NCBI RefSeq assembly: GCF_002287075.1
Contig: NZ_NSKE01000003.1
Coordinates: 62,001-126,000 of the forward strand
Direction: 5' to 3'
DNA length: 64,000 nt
Source of the DNA: Fodinibius salipaludis
GTDB lineage: Bacteria > Bacteroidota > Rhodothermia > Balneolales > Balneolaceae
The notes beneath the pieces are model-generated. The model did not search any database. It was not told the origin of the DNA and saw only the letters and a list, made by a program, of their open reading frames with translations. Both the position numbers and the translations under genes were made by a program. Below are positions 34,192 through 42,312 of this stretch, piece after piece. Positions within the stretch are counted from its first letter, which is position 1, and each line of letters starts with the position of its first letter.

Positions 34192-34434
34192 TTAATTATC
34201 ATTTTCGATATTGCGCAGTGCTTCCAGCAGGGCTTGATATTCCTCACGGCAACTTCCGCACTTATCGAGATGATCTTGAACTAATGGCTTGGCTTCAGCA
34301 GGCGATTTGCCAGCTAATTCCAGTTCGGCAAACTCGTGGAGCTCATCAAAGCACTCTTCGCATCCGATCTCCTGATCGGTTGCCATCTGCGCCGATTTAA
34401 TTAGTTTTTTTAGTATGTCAGGTGTTAATTCCAT
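34192..34434 (-). CDS. Small zinc-finger-like protein, likely anti-sigma partner
   Basis: An 80-residue soluble protein with four cysteines. An early CEEC pair (EIGCEECFDELHEF) and a later HLDKCGSCREEY resemble the H-x3-C-x2-C zinc-binding signature of ZAS/zf-HC2 anti-sigma domains. Unlike classical anti-sigma factors it has no membrane helix, so it may be a soluble redox- or zinc-responsive regulator. It lies 60 bp downstream of the sigma factor gene in the same direction, the standard order of a sigma/anti-sigma pair. The coupling to that gene is inferred from position and zinc-finger type only. Confidence 0.7.
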   Translation of the reverse strand: MELTPDILKKLIKSAQMATDQEIGCEECFDELHEFAELELAGKSPAEAKPLVQDHLDKCGSCREEYQALLEALRNIENDN

Positions 34435-34494
34435 GTTAACTATTATGATATCTTTTGTTACTCATAGTCACTGATGTTGCAAGGTGAACAGATC

Positions 34495-35148
34495 TTACAG
34501 TTTATTAAGCATTTTTTCGGGATCGATCCCTTCCAGTTCCAGTTTCGTTTTTATTTTCATCCGTGCATCGTACACAAGTTTGTACAACGCATTACGGTTA
34601 GTATGCATTAGCTTAACAACAGCGGGCATAGGCAATCCTTGAATCATCAGCGCATTTATGGCTTTCTTTTGCTTATCGGTAAGCTCTTCGTTAATGATCT
34701 GCATCACTTTATCAATAAGCTGTGATTCATGTAGCGAACGGTCGGGACTTGTTTCGTTACTGGCAACAGAGAGCGAAAAGACTTCTCGGCTTTCGTCATT
34801 TGGCTTGAGATCTTCAATTGAAATGTCGTCATAACGCTTCAAGCGCAGTTCAGTAAGACCTTCGCGCACGGCAATTTTCATAGCCCAGGTAGTAAGCTTA
34901 CTCTCTCCCCGAAAAGTATCAATATTATCTAAGACTTTGAGGAGTGCATCCTGGGCTACATCCTCTACAAACTGATCCAGCTCGCGATCAACATATTTGT
35001 GTAAAGCCGGCTTAAGGCCTTGAATAAGCTTTTTTCTCAATACTTCAACGGCTTGTTCGTCTACCGGTGGAGATAAAGCCTCAACCCATTCTTCGTTGGT
35101 GTCGTAAGATGTTTTCTTATTACGACGTCTCTTAAACCAGTTGATCAT
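34495..35148 (-). CDS. RNA polymerase sigma-70 family (ECF-like) factor
   Basis: A 217-residue alternative sigma factor. Region 2 is visible at about residues 45-115 (DQFVEDVAQDALLKVLDNID, then ESKLTTWAMKIAVREGLTEL). Region 4 is at about residues 155-205 (LTDKQKKAINALMIQGLPMP, then a helix with MHTNRNALYKLVYDARMKIK). There is no region 1.1 or 3, which fits the ECF class, although the N-terminal 30 residues are long and basic. The 80-residue zinc-finger protein downstream is the likely anti-sigma partner. The target promoters are unknown. It lies at the centre of the redox block, so redox or sulfur stress is a possible signal. Confidence 0.88.
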   Translation of the reverse strand: MINWFKRRRNKKTSYDTNEEWVEALSPPVDEQAVEVLRKKLIQGLKPALHKYVDRELDQFVEDVAQDALLKVLDNIDTFRGESKLTTWAMKIAVREGLTELRLKRYDDISIEDLKPNDESREVFSLSVASNETSPDRSLHESQLIDKVMQIINEELTDKQKKAINALMIQGLPMPAVVKLMHTNRNALYKLVYDARMKIKTKLELEGIDPEKMLNKL

Positions 35149-35194
35149 GTTATCCAGTTTTTATTTTTCTATCGAACTGTAAATAATAATAGTC

Positions 35195-35320
35195 ATGTCT
35201 CTATTCAAGTTTCACGGGTTAAGTCATGCAATAATCTTATTGTTTGGAATTAGCTTATCAAGTTTTGGGCAATCTCAGAACTTGCCGGGATGGGAAACCA
35301 ACTACTGTAAAGTTTTATGA
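35195..35320 (+). pseudogene. Short secreted-protein start, probably truncated
   Basis: A 41-residue frame begins MSLFKFHGLSHAIILLFGIS and continues LSSFGQSQNLPGWETNYCKVL. The first part reads as a clean signal peptide with a GQS cleavage region. The frame stops soon after, and no homologous continuation is obvious in other frames. It looks like the 5' remnant of an exported protein gene or an unusually short secreted peptide, divergent from the sigma factor. Confidence is low. Confidence 0.3.
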
Positions 35321-35457
35321 TCTTAAACAACGGGACGGACTGGCCAATATTGGCATCTCGGGGCTTTATAGCTTGCCTAATTTTTAAATTATCAAACCTA
35401 CCTTGCAGGGTAAATTTGATTACCATAAACTATCCTGGGCAAATGAGTAGGTTGTTA

Positions 35458-35667
35458 TTAACAACAGTGTTGGTCTTGCTGCACTGGCGGACACGCAGTA
35501 TCTCCATAGGAACAAAACACACAGCAGTCTTCCTGTTTGGCTTTTAGCACCTCACCGCAATGGGGACATTCCCAGAAGTACTGGCAGGAATCCTCGGGCA
35601 TGGTTTCTTCGGTCTTTTTTCCGCAATTGGGGCAGGTTACTGTGGATGTAAGGGGAACTTCACTCAT
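35458..35667 (-). CDS. GDCCVxC-type small zinc/cysteine protein
   Basis: A 69-residue cysteine-rich protein. An N-terminal CPNCG knuckle and a later CPHCG knuckle could bind zinc together as a zinc ribbon. Next comes EDCCVFCSYGDTACPPVQ, matching the GDCCVxC (seleno)protein family except that the first Gly is Glu. Some members of that family use selenocysteine; all positions here are Cys codons (no in-frame TGA). The gene is followed by a MerA-like flavoprotein gene on the same strand, and family members are often found with mercury or metal redox genes. A role in thiol or metal chemistry is inferred. Confidence 0.8.
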   Translation of the reverse strand: MSEVPLTSTVTCPNCGKKTEETMPEDSCQYFWECPHCGEVLKAKQEDCCVFCSYGDTACPPVQQDQHCC

Positions 35668-35701
35668 AATTAATTTTACTGACGAAAGTTAAACGTTAGT
35701 T

Positions 35702-37072
35702 TTAGTCCAAATGCTCGAGGTTCTCGAGCATTGTAGGGATAAGTTCAGAAACTGTTGGGTGGATATGAACCGCATCCCGAATTGTGGTATAGGGTTCATC
35801 GGCGTACATCATATCAATGAGGGAGTGGATAATTTCGTCTCCTTCAATGCCCAGAATAGCCGCCCCTAAAATCTTCTCGGTATCAGCATCAATGAGAATT
35901 TTCATAAAACCCTTGGTTTCTCCCTTTTCTTTGGACCGGGCAATGTGATCCATTGCTCTTTTGCCAATTAGCACGTTACGGTCGGAGGCTCGAGCTTGTG
36001 ATTCCGTCATCCCCACACGCCCCAATGCCGGATCTATATACAATGCATAACACATAATACGGTCGGACAGGCGGCGCGGATTATCATCAAAAAGGTTGGC
36101 CGCAACAATTTCAAAATCGTTGTAGGCGGTATGGGTAAAGGCCCCTTCGCCGTTGCAATCGCCTAATGCCCAGACATCATCAGCGGTCGTTTGCAGCTGA
36201 TCGTCAACCTGGATAAATCCTCGATCATCGGTTTTTATAGAGGTGTTTTCCAGTCCCAGGTCATCGGTATTGGGGCGACGTCCCGTGGCTAAGAGCAGGT
36301 GAGATCCTGTTATCTTGGGAGGCCCGTCATTACAGTTAACCTCAACGACAACCTGACCATTGTTTTTAGATCCGCCAATGCATTCGGCATTAAATCGAAA
36401 GTTCACGCCTTCATCTTCCAAGATGTCCTGGATGGCTTCCGAAATATCTTCATCCTCTTTGGGTAACAAGCGTTCACCTTGTTCAACAATGGTAACTTCA
36501 CTGCCGAAACGCCGGTACATCTGTCCAAATTCCAATCCAATATACCCACCGCCGACGATAATCAGGTGCTTGGGCACTTCATCCAGCTCCATGATGCTGG
36601 TATTTGTCAGATAATCAACATCTTCAAATCCGGGCGGTATAAATGCTCGTCCCCCTACATTGATAAAAATTTTGTCGCCTGTTATCTGATCATCTCCCAC
36701 TGACAAAACTTTCGGTTCTTCAAAGCGGGCATGTTCCTCATATACCGTCAGGTTTTCGGTACTCTTCAGCCAGTTTTCGACGCCTTCGGTAGACTCTTTT
36801 ACAATAGCATCCTTTCGGGCTTTCACTTTTTCCATATCAACTATTACCGGACCGTCAATTGATACTCCAAAATCCTCCATACGCCGGGCCATGTATGCAG
36901 CGCGGGCACTGGCCACCAGCGTTTTGGTAGGCGTACATCCGTTATTTACGCAAGTTCCTCCAAACAGATGCCGCTCAATGACGGCGGTCTTTAACCCCTC
37001 TTGTGCACAGCGGGCTGCCAAGGAAGGCCCCGCTTGTCCCGTGCCAATAACAATTGCATCGTATTTGTCCAT
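35702..37072 (-). CDS. MerA-like FAD-dependent disulfide oxidoreductase
   Basis: A 456-residue flavoprotein of the pyridine nucleotide-disulfide oxidoreductase class I family. It has the FAD dinucleotide fold at the start (IVIGTGQAGPSLAAR), the redox-active disulfide Cys41 and Cys46 in GGTCVNNGCTPTK, the NAD-binding GGGYIGLEFGQMYRRFG near residue 175, and the family C-terminal HIHPTVSELIPTM with the catalytic His. The CVNNGC motif is typical of mercuric-reductase-like enzymes. The protein lacks the N-terminal HMA domain and the C-terminal Cys pair of true MerA, so mercury reduction is not assured. It is transcribed into the GDCCVxC gene (34 bp gap). Confidence 0.9.
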   Translation of the reverse strand: MDKYDAIVIGTGQAGPSLAARCAQEGLKTAVIERHLFGGTCVNNGCTPTKTLVASARAAYMARRMEDFGVSIDGPVIVDMEKVKARKDAIVKESTEGVENWLKSTENLTVYEEHARFEEPKVLSVGDDQITGDKIFINVGGRAFIPPGFEDVDYLTNTSIMELDEVPKHLIIVGGGYIGLEFGQMYRRFGSEVTIVEQGERLLPKEDEDISEAIQDILEDEGVNFRFNAECIGGSKNNGQVVVEVNCNDGPPKITGSHLLLATGRRPNTDDLGLENTSIKTDDRGFIQVDDQLQTTADDVWALGDCNGEGAFTHTAYNDFEIVAANLFDDNPRRLSDRIMCYALYIDPALGRVGMTESQARASDRNVLIGKRAMDHIARSKEKGETKGFMKILIDADTEKILGAAILGIEGDEIIHSLIDMMYADEPYTTIRDAVHIHPTVSELIPTMLENLEHLD

Positions 37073-37156
37073 AATTAGTTACCACTTACGTTACAGTTTA
37101 AAAACTCGCAATAAAAATTGGTAGCAGTGTTACCAAGACTCTGTTTGTACCGAAGA

Positions 37157-37205
37157 TCTTACGATATGTTTTGGGATGGTGATATTCGAAACCTATATCG
37201 TAAGA
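37157..37205. promoter_or_regulatory. Inverted pair of ATATCGTAAGA elements
   Basis: TCTTACGATAT (37157-37167) and ATATCGTAAGA (37195-37205) are perfect 11-bp inverted repeats 27 bp apart, in the region divergent between the MerA-like gene and the carboxymuconolactone decarboxylase remnant. The right copy ends one base before the remnant's first ATG. The same 11-mer precedes tlpA. Confidence 0.5.
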
Positions 37206-37206
37206 A

Positions 37207-37374
37207 ATGTTTGATCTTCAGGCATTTATAGATGTCGGATATAGCAAGCAAAATGTGCTGGAAGTGAACCTGATTATTGCTTTAAAGAAGATCAGCAATT
37301 ACACCAATCATTTGGCAGAAACACCGCTTGATGAGGCGTTTGAGCCGAAAAAAATCGCTTTTGCAAAGGCTTAA
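37207..37374 (+). pseudogene. C-terminal remnant of a carboxymuconolactone decarboxylase-family gene
   Basis: A 55-residue frame reads MFDLQAFIDVGYSKQNVLEV then ALKKISNYTNHLAETPLDEA. This is the C-terminal third of the carboxymuconolactone decarboxylase/AhpD-like family, in which GYSxxQVLEV and NYxNHLAxTPLDEAF are standard. The N-terminal part with the redox CxxC is absent and the frame opens directly at a promoter-like 11-mer. The last eight residues (KKIAFAKA) also depart from the family. It is best read as a decayed fragment. A terminator follows. It lies divergent from the MerA-like gene, where the intact gene would have been co-regulated. Confidence 0.65.
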
Positions 37375-37679
37375 CCCCAAACAAAGTAGATTTAGATATG
37401 AGCCTGCCTGTTTAGGCAGGCTTTTTTATTATCCAATATTTATACTTGTATGTGCAATCATATAAATTATTTCTGGGCATATTTTAATCTGTATAGGCTA
37501 ACCATAGTTAATTATGTTCTCCATATTATAGAGGATAAAGCGGAGTGGAGGGCAATTTTGTTTAAAATTAAGCCATTATTTAATAAGGGGTTACCAAGAA
37601 AAATTTATACTTTATTTACCATTTAGTCCCGGGTTTTAAACAAGGGCAGGACTATTAATATTTATCATAATGTCTGTTT
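37375..37679. other. Intergenic region with a terminator before the antiporter gene
   Basis: The only clear structure is the hairpin at 37401-37429. The rest is AT-rich, with no open frame and no obvious repeat, and probably contains the promoter of the antiporter gene. A CCCGGGTTTTAAAC palindrome-like stretch near 37627 is short and could be chance. Confidence 0.5.
37401..37429 (+). terminator. Intrinsic terminator after the decarboxylase remnant
   Basis: The stem AGCCTGCCT / AGGCAGGCT with a GTTT loop is followed by a run of T. It ends the transcript of the remnant frame at 37207-37374. Confidence 0.85.
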
Positions 37680-39689
37680 ATGGTTTTAGCGGTAGAACTT
37701 CCGTTTCTGAATGAGCTTGTTGCACTTTTCTTAGTAAGTGTTGGGATTGCCTACCTATGTTACCGGCTTAACCTGGTGCCTATTGTCGGATTTCTTATTG
37801 CCGGTGTAATTATTGGTCCCAATGCCTTGGCATTAGTTCCGGATCAAGAGCTTGTAGATATTCTTGCTGAAATAGGAGTAATTTTACTGTTGTTTACGAT
37901 TGGCATTGAATTTAGCCTCAAAAAATTAAATCGGATACGAAAAGCTATTGTTATAGGAGGCGGATTCCAGGTAACCGTTACAACGCTGGTAGTGGTTGGA
38001 TTATCAATGGCATTTGGGGTTTCACTAAACACTGCGATATATACGGGATTCTTGGTAGCATTGAGCAGTACCGCTATTGTGCTGGGATTATTTAGCCAAC
38101 GAAATGAAACGGATACCCCCACGGGTCAGCTTTCACTGGCGGTATTAATTTTTCAGGATTTGTCTATTGTTTTAATGGTTTTGCTTGTGCCGCTCCTGGC
38201 CGGGCAGTCAGAGTCTGTATTTGATGTATTCTGGATACTTGGAAAAGCTGTACTCCTGATTCTTGCTGTGCTTGTTTTGGCGCGACGTATTGTTCCATGG
38301 ATCTTGGAAAAGGTAGCAAAAACCAAGAATCCAGAGCTTTTTTTGCTGACGGTAGTAGCAGTCTGTTTCGGGACGGTTGCGCTTAGCAGTATGGCAAATG
38401 TGAGCCTGGCACTTGGAGCTTTCTTGGCGGGTTTGGTGGTAAGTGAAAGTGAATTCAGCGAGCAGGCCTTAAGTGAGATTCTGCCCCTTCGAACAATTTT
38501 CAATGCAGTCTTTTTTGTATCGGTGGGCATGCTGTTGGATCTTAGCTATGTGCTGGAATATCCTCTCTTGCTGCTTGGTATTGCAGTTTTTGTGATCTTG
38601 CTAAAGCTGATTATCACCTCAGCCGGATTGCTTACGCTTGGTTATCCCGTACGAATTGCTGCCGCTTCGGGATTGGCACTGGCACAAATTGGTGAATTTT
38701 CTTTTGTACTTGAGCGAGCCGGACGCGCAGCCGGAATAACCCCTGCCGGAATGGGAGAGTTGGGATCACAGATATTCATTGCTGTTTCGGTACTGCTGAT
38801 GATTGGGACGCCCTTCCTGTTAAATGCAGGACCCCGGTTAGGTGAACTGCTTAGCCGTACACCGCTCAATAAATTGGCAGAAGACGCAAAAGGTAAACAA
38901 ACGGATTACAAGAAGAGTTTGGAAGATCACGTAATAATTGTAGGGTATGGACCTGCTGGCCGTCATTTGGAGCAGGTATTGCATGAAACCGGCATTCCCT
39001 ATGTGGTTATTGAAATGAATCCCGATTCAGTGGAAGAGATGAGAGCAAATGATATTCCCGCTATCTATGGAGATGCGGGACGTATTCATATAATCGAAAA
39101 AGCGGGCATTGAGAAGGCTAAAATGCTGGTAATTGCTACCAATGATCCAGCTACCAGTCCCCGAATTATACGAATAGCTCGGCATCATAATCCAACACTG
39201 CAAATTGTCGTGCGCACCCGGTATTTGTCAGATGTTGATCAGCTTAAAGAATTAGGAGCCGACGATGTAATTCCCGAGGAGATGGAAACTACAGTACGTA
39301 TCTTCTCGAAGGTACTTGGAGCTTATAGGGTACCGCAGGATGAAATCAAAGGCCATATTCAAACCCTGCGGGCGCATGATTATGAAATTCTGAGGGGAAG
39401 TGTACAGGAGGCCCATCTGATGGTGCTTGAAGGGCTTGATGAGGAAGGTTTACATACACGGGCTGTGGTGGTCCGCGAAGGAGCTCCGGTAGTTGGAAAA
39501 ACACTTCAGGAGTTGGAACTGCGTAAAAAGTATAGCTTAACCGTACTGGCCGTTAAGAGAGGAGATGAAACGATCGGTAATCCAGCCAGAGATTTTGAAC
39601 TGGAACCCGGCGACCGGTTGGTGATGGTAGGTATGGCAGATCGTTTTGCAGAGTGTGCCGAGTTGTTCCGGACCCCGATAGGGAGTTGA
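37680..39689 (+). CDS. CPA2-family cation:proton antiporter with RCK (TrkA) domains
   Basis: A 669-residue KefB/KefC-like membrane protein. The transport domain covers residues about 5-385 with 12 or so helices and the family segments GFLIAGVIIGPNALALVP, ALSSTAIVLGLFSQRNE and LGAFLAGLVVSESEFS. A TrkA-N RCK domain follows from about residue 418 (HVIIVGYGPAGRHLEQVLHE), with ADDVIPEEMETTVRIFSKVL near 540. The C-terminal TrkA-C domain spans about 580-665. It probably exchanges K+ or Na+ for H+ with nucleotide gating, in pH or electrophile stress. No KefF/G ancillary subunit is next to it. A divergent neighbour is absent, and the ATG at 37680 lacks a clear ribosome-binding site. Confidence 0.92.
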   Translation: MVLAVELPFLNELVALFLVSVGIAYLCYRLNLVPIVGFLIAGVIIGPNALALVPDQELVDILAEIGVILLLFTIGIEFSLKKLNRIRKAIVIGGGFQVTVTTLVVVGLSMAFGVSLNTAIYTGFLVALSSTAIVLGLFSQRNETDTPTGQLSLAVLIFQDLSIVLMVLLVPLLAGQSESVFDVFWILGKAVLLILAVLVLARRIVPWILEKVAKTKNPELFLLTVVAVCFGTVALSSMANVSLALGAFLAGLVVSESEFSEQALSEILPLRTIFNAVFFVSVGMLLDLSYVLEYPLLLLGIAVFVILLKLIITSAGLLTLGYPVRIAAASGLALAQIGEFSFVLERAGRAAGITPAGMGELGSQIFIAVSVLLMIGTPFLLNAGPRLGELLSRTPLNKLAEDAKGKQTDYKKSLEDHVIIVGYGPAGRHLEQVLHETGIPYVVIEMNPDSVEEMRANDIPAIYGDAGRIHIIEKAGIEKAKMLVIATNDPATSPRIIRIARHHNPTLQIVVRTRYLSDVDQLKELGADDVIPEEMETTVRIFSKVLGAYRVPQDEIKGHIQTLRAHDYEILRGSVQEAHLMVLEGLDEEGLHTRAVVVREGAPVVGKTLQELELRKKYSLTVLAVKRGDETIGNPARDFELEPGDRLVMVGMADRFAECAELFRTPIGS

Positions 39690-39842
39690 AAAGTATTTGG
39701 AGTTGTATCTATAGAAAATGAGCTTGTCCCTTTATCAGGAATTGAGTCCTTCTATTTTTATATTTATCGGACTATATTCTTGTTTACCTATCTGAAATGC
39801 ATTCTGTTTTTACCTCTGAAGAACATTAATAATCTTTTAAGC

Positions 39843-39852
39843 ATCGTAAGAT
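39843..39852 (+). promoter_or_regulatory. ATCGTAAGAT variant upstream of the GAF kinase
   Basis: ATCGTAAGAT lies 115 bp upstream of the GAF kinase start codon. It shares nine bases with the ATATCGTAAGA element seen upstream of tlpA and around 37.2 kb. It is listed as a candidate member of that set. Confidence 0.35.
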
Positions 39853-39966
39853 TCTTAGGGCAAACTACGTCTATATGTTTTAGGTGATAAGCTGTATTTC
39901 GAGTTCGATAATCTTATTAGTTTTATTCAGCAAAACGACTATACTAACAATTTTCAGAGGTATTCT

Positions 39967-41172
39967 ATGGATGCTCCCCAACCCGATAATGAATTTGAAC
40001 GACTAATCGAGCTCTCAGAACTCGATTTAGACTATAGTAATCTTGAAGATCACCTTGAGGATTTGACAACATTGGCTGCCCGTATTGTTGGTAGCAAGGT
40101 ATCACTGGTAAATCTTATTGATAATTATACACAGTGGTCGGTTGCAGATTATGGAATAGATTTGCAGCAAATGCCGCGCGAAGATTCAGTTTGCCAGTAC
40201 ACTATTTTAGAGGATAATGATCTCGAAGTTAAGGATCTCTCCCAAGATCATCGATTTAAAGCAAAAAAATATGTGAAAAATGATCCCACCTTAAAATATT
40301 ACTATGGGATACCCCTGAAGACCTCTAATGGAACCAATATTGGCGCATTATGCGTGATGGATCCTGAGGAAAAGAATATTTCGCCCGAAGATAAAGAGCT
40401 TCTCCACCTAATTGCCAAGCAGGTGGTACGGCGGTTAGAGGCTCTAAAAAGTATCAACGACCTGCAAAATAGGGTGGAAGAGCTGAGCCAGACCCATCGA
40501 AAAGTCAGCCACGATATTCGTAATCCTATTTCCGGAATTATAGGAATTGCTCAGCTGATGAAAGATGATATAAAGAATGAGCAACTTAATGAAGTTTTAG
40601 AATATGTTGAGATGATCGAGCAAGGGGGAAAGACCCTGTTAGAACTGGTGGAAGAAATCATGGACCGCGAAGACACGCAAGAAAAAGAAAAGCCCGATGC
40701 GAAAAAGTTTAGCTGCAGTAGTTTTTGTCAAAAATTGAATGAACTCTACCAGCCTCAGGCGAAGTCAAAGGGTGTGGAACTGAATATTCGGCCTTTGGAA
40801 GAGTCTGACGATGTGCTGTTTTCTAAAAGTAAGCTCCTGCAAATCGTCGGAAATCTTATAACGAATTCCATCAAATTTACAGAAGAGGGAGGAGAAATAG
40901 AGGTGGAGATAAACGTTACAGAGACAAATAAGGAGATCAAAAATAATAAACTAAGAATAAAGGTAGAAGATACGGGCGTTGGGATGGAACAAGAAAAGAT
41001 TGAGGAAATATTGGATGGATCAGCCAAGTCGGAAAGTGGAACCGGGGGTGAAAAGGGATACGGTTTTGGATTGTCTCTGGTACATTATCTCGTAAGTAAA
41101 GCGGATGGAAAAATGGAGATTGAGTCGGAGCTCGGGGAAGGGACTTCATTTATAGTTCAGCTGCCAGTCTAA
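39967..41172 (+). CDS. Soluble GAF-domain sensor histidine kinase
   Basis: A 401-residue cytoplasmic kinase. The N-terminal GAF domain (about residues 25-165) reads ITTLAARIVGSKVSLVNLID-like text, then YGIPLKTSNGTNIGALCVMD, typical of GAF domains fused to kinases. The HisKA motif is in VSHDIRNPISGIIG near residue 180, and the HATPase domain covers residues about 275-400 (NLITNSIKFTEEGGE, VEDTGVGMEQ, GYGFGLSLVHYL). There is no membrane segment or receiver domain. No regulator is adjacent. The ligand is not predictable from the sequence. Confidence 0.92.
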   Translation: MDAPQPDNEFERLIELSELDLDYSNLEDHLEDLTTLAARIVGSKVSLVNLIDNYTQWSVADYGIDLQQMPREDSVCQYTILEDNDLEVKDLSQDHRFKAKKYVKNDPTLKYYYGIPLKTSNGTNIGALCVMDPEEKNISPEDKELLHLIAKQVVRRLEALKSINDLQNRVEELSQTHRKVSHDIRNPISGIIGIAQLMKDDIKNEQLNEVLEYVEMIEQGGKTLLELVEEIMDREDTQEKEKPDAKKFSCSSFCQKLNELYQPQAKSKGVELNIRPLEESDDVLFSKSKLLQIVGNLITNSIKFTEEGGEIEVEINVTETNKEIKNNKLRIKVEDTGVGMEQEKIEEILDGSAKSESGTGGEKGYGFGLSLVHYLVSKADGKMEIESELGEGTSFIVQLPV

Positions 41173-41229
41173 AAAAGCGCCATAAGCTAATAGCGAGCGG
41201 GTTACTTTGTGGACTTTAGTCAACATACT

Positions 41230-42312
41230 TTAGTTAGTTTTTGCCAGTGGAATTTTGACGGAGAAAATAGACCCTTCACCTTCTTCGCTGCTCACCGTTA
41301 AATTACCTTCCATTAGGGTTACAAGTTTTTTACTGATTGGGAGTCCCAGCCCAAATCCACTTTTGCCTGAGTCTGAACTATTGTTATCCATTTGGTTAAA
41401 AGGCTGGAAGATTTGATCAATTTTTTCGGCGGGGATTCCAATGCCGGTATCTTTTATATGTATTTTAGCATATTGATCCTCTTTTTCCGTAGATAGGATC
41501 ACTTCGCCCCCAGACTCAGTGTATTTGATGGCATTTGTTAATAAGTTCATGATAACTTGTTTAAGTCGGTCTTTGTCGGCAAAGACTTTAAGCTCGGTTT
41601 TTTCACTTCTGGTTAGTTCGATTCCTTTGTCTTCAGCATCGTGCATAGCCATCATAAAGGAATTCATGAGAACCTCCTCAAGTAGTACCATTTCGTTGTT
41701 GACTTCAAAATAACCCGATTCAAGTTTGGCAAAGTTTAGAATGTCATCAGCTAATCTTGCCAGGTCTTTACCGGCATTTTTGATAAGACCCAAATATTTA
41801 CGCTCTTCACTCCCGGCGTCACCATTAATCTCATTAGATAAAAGATCGACCATCCCGAGAATTACATTTAATGGACTACGTAGTTCATGGGACATCATCG
41901 ACAGAAGTTTTTCCTTTTTGTCGCTCTTTTTTTCTGCTTTCTTCTTGTCATACAGAATTCGGTCTTCATATTCGGAGCGGCGCTCCATTTGAAGAACAAT
42001 GCAGCGATTTATTGGGTCATCGTTTTCTACTATTCGTTCGGCATTAATCAATACAGGTATATTTTCCCCTTCTTTGGATTGAAAGGTTAAATAAATCTCA
42101 TTCACCTGTTTTTTCATTTTTAACATGGGAAACAGGTGGGTTTGATAAAAAATCTTGGCACCCGGCGTTAGGATAATTTCAATATGATTATCAACTAATT
42201 GCTCCTCGGTATAGTTAAAAATATCACAAATTCGGTTGTTTACCTGTGTCAGTATTCCTTCATCATTAAATTCCAGATAACCGCAGGGTATTTGATTTAT
42301 AACTGAGCTCAT
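41230..42312 (-). CDS. PAS-domain sensor histidine kinase overlapping an RsbQ-like gene
   Basis: A 360-residue soluble kinase. The PAS domain (about residues 3-125) reads IPCGYLEFNDEGILTQVN and IFNYTEEQLVDNHIEIIL. The HisKA motif SMMSHELRSPLNVILGM is near residue 143, and the HATPase domain follows (NLLTNAIKYTESGGEV, IKDTGIGIPAEK, GFGLGLPISKKL). Its start overlaps the stop of the hydrolase gene by four bases (ATGA-type). In Bacillus subtilis the RsbQ hydrolase and the PAS-domain phosphatase RsbP form the energy-stress module. Here the PAS output is a kinase rather than a PP2C phosphatase. The PAS domain would be the expected partner of the hydrolase, an inference from gene order. Confidence 0.9.
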   Translation of the reverse strand: MSSVINQIPCGYLEFNDEGILTQVNNRICDIFNYTEEQLVDNHIEIILTPGAKIFYQTHLFPMLKMKKQVNEIYLTFQSKEGENIPVLINAERIVENDDPINRCIVLQMERRSEYEDRILYDKKKAEKKSDKKEKLLSMMSHELRSPLNVILGMVDLLSNEINGDAGSEERKYLGLIKNAGKDLARLADDILNFAKLESGYFEVNNEMVLLEEVLMNSFMMAMHDAEDKGIELTRSEKTELKVFADKDRLKQVIMNLLTNAIKYTESGGEVILSTEKEDQYAKIHIKDTGIGIPAEKIDQIFQPFNQMDNNSSDSGKSGFGLGLPISKKLVTLMEGNLTVSSEEGEGSIFSVKIPLAKTN

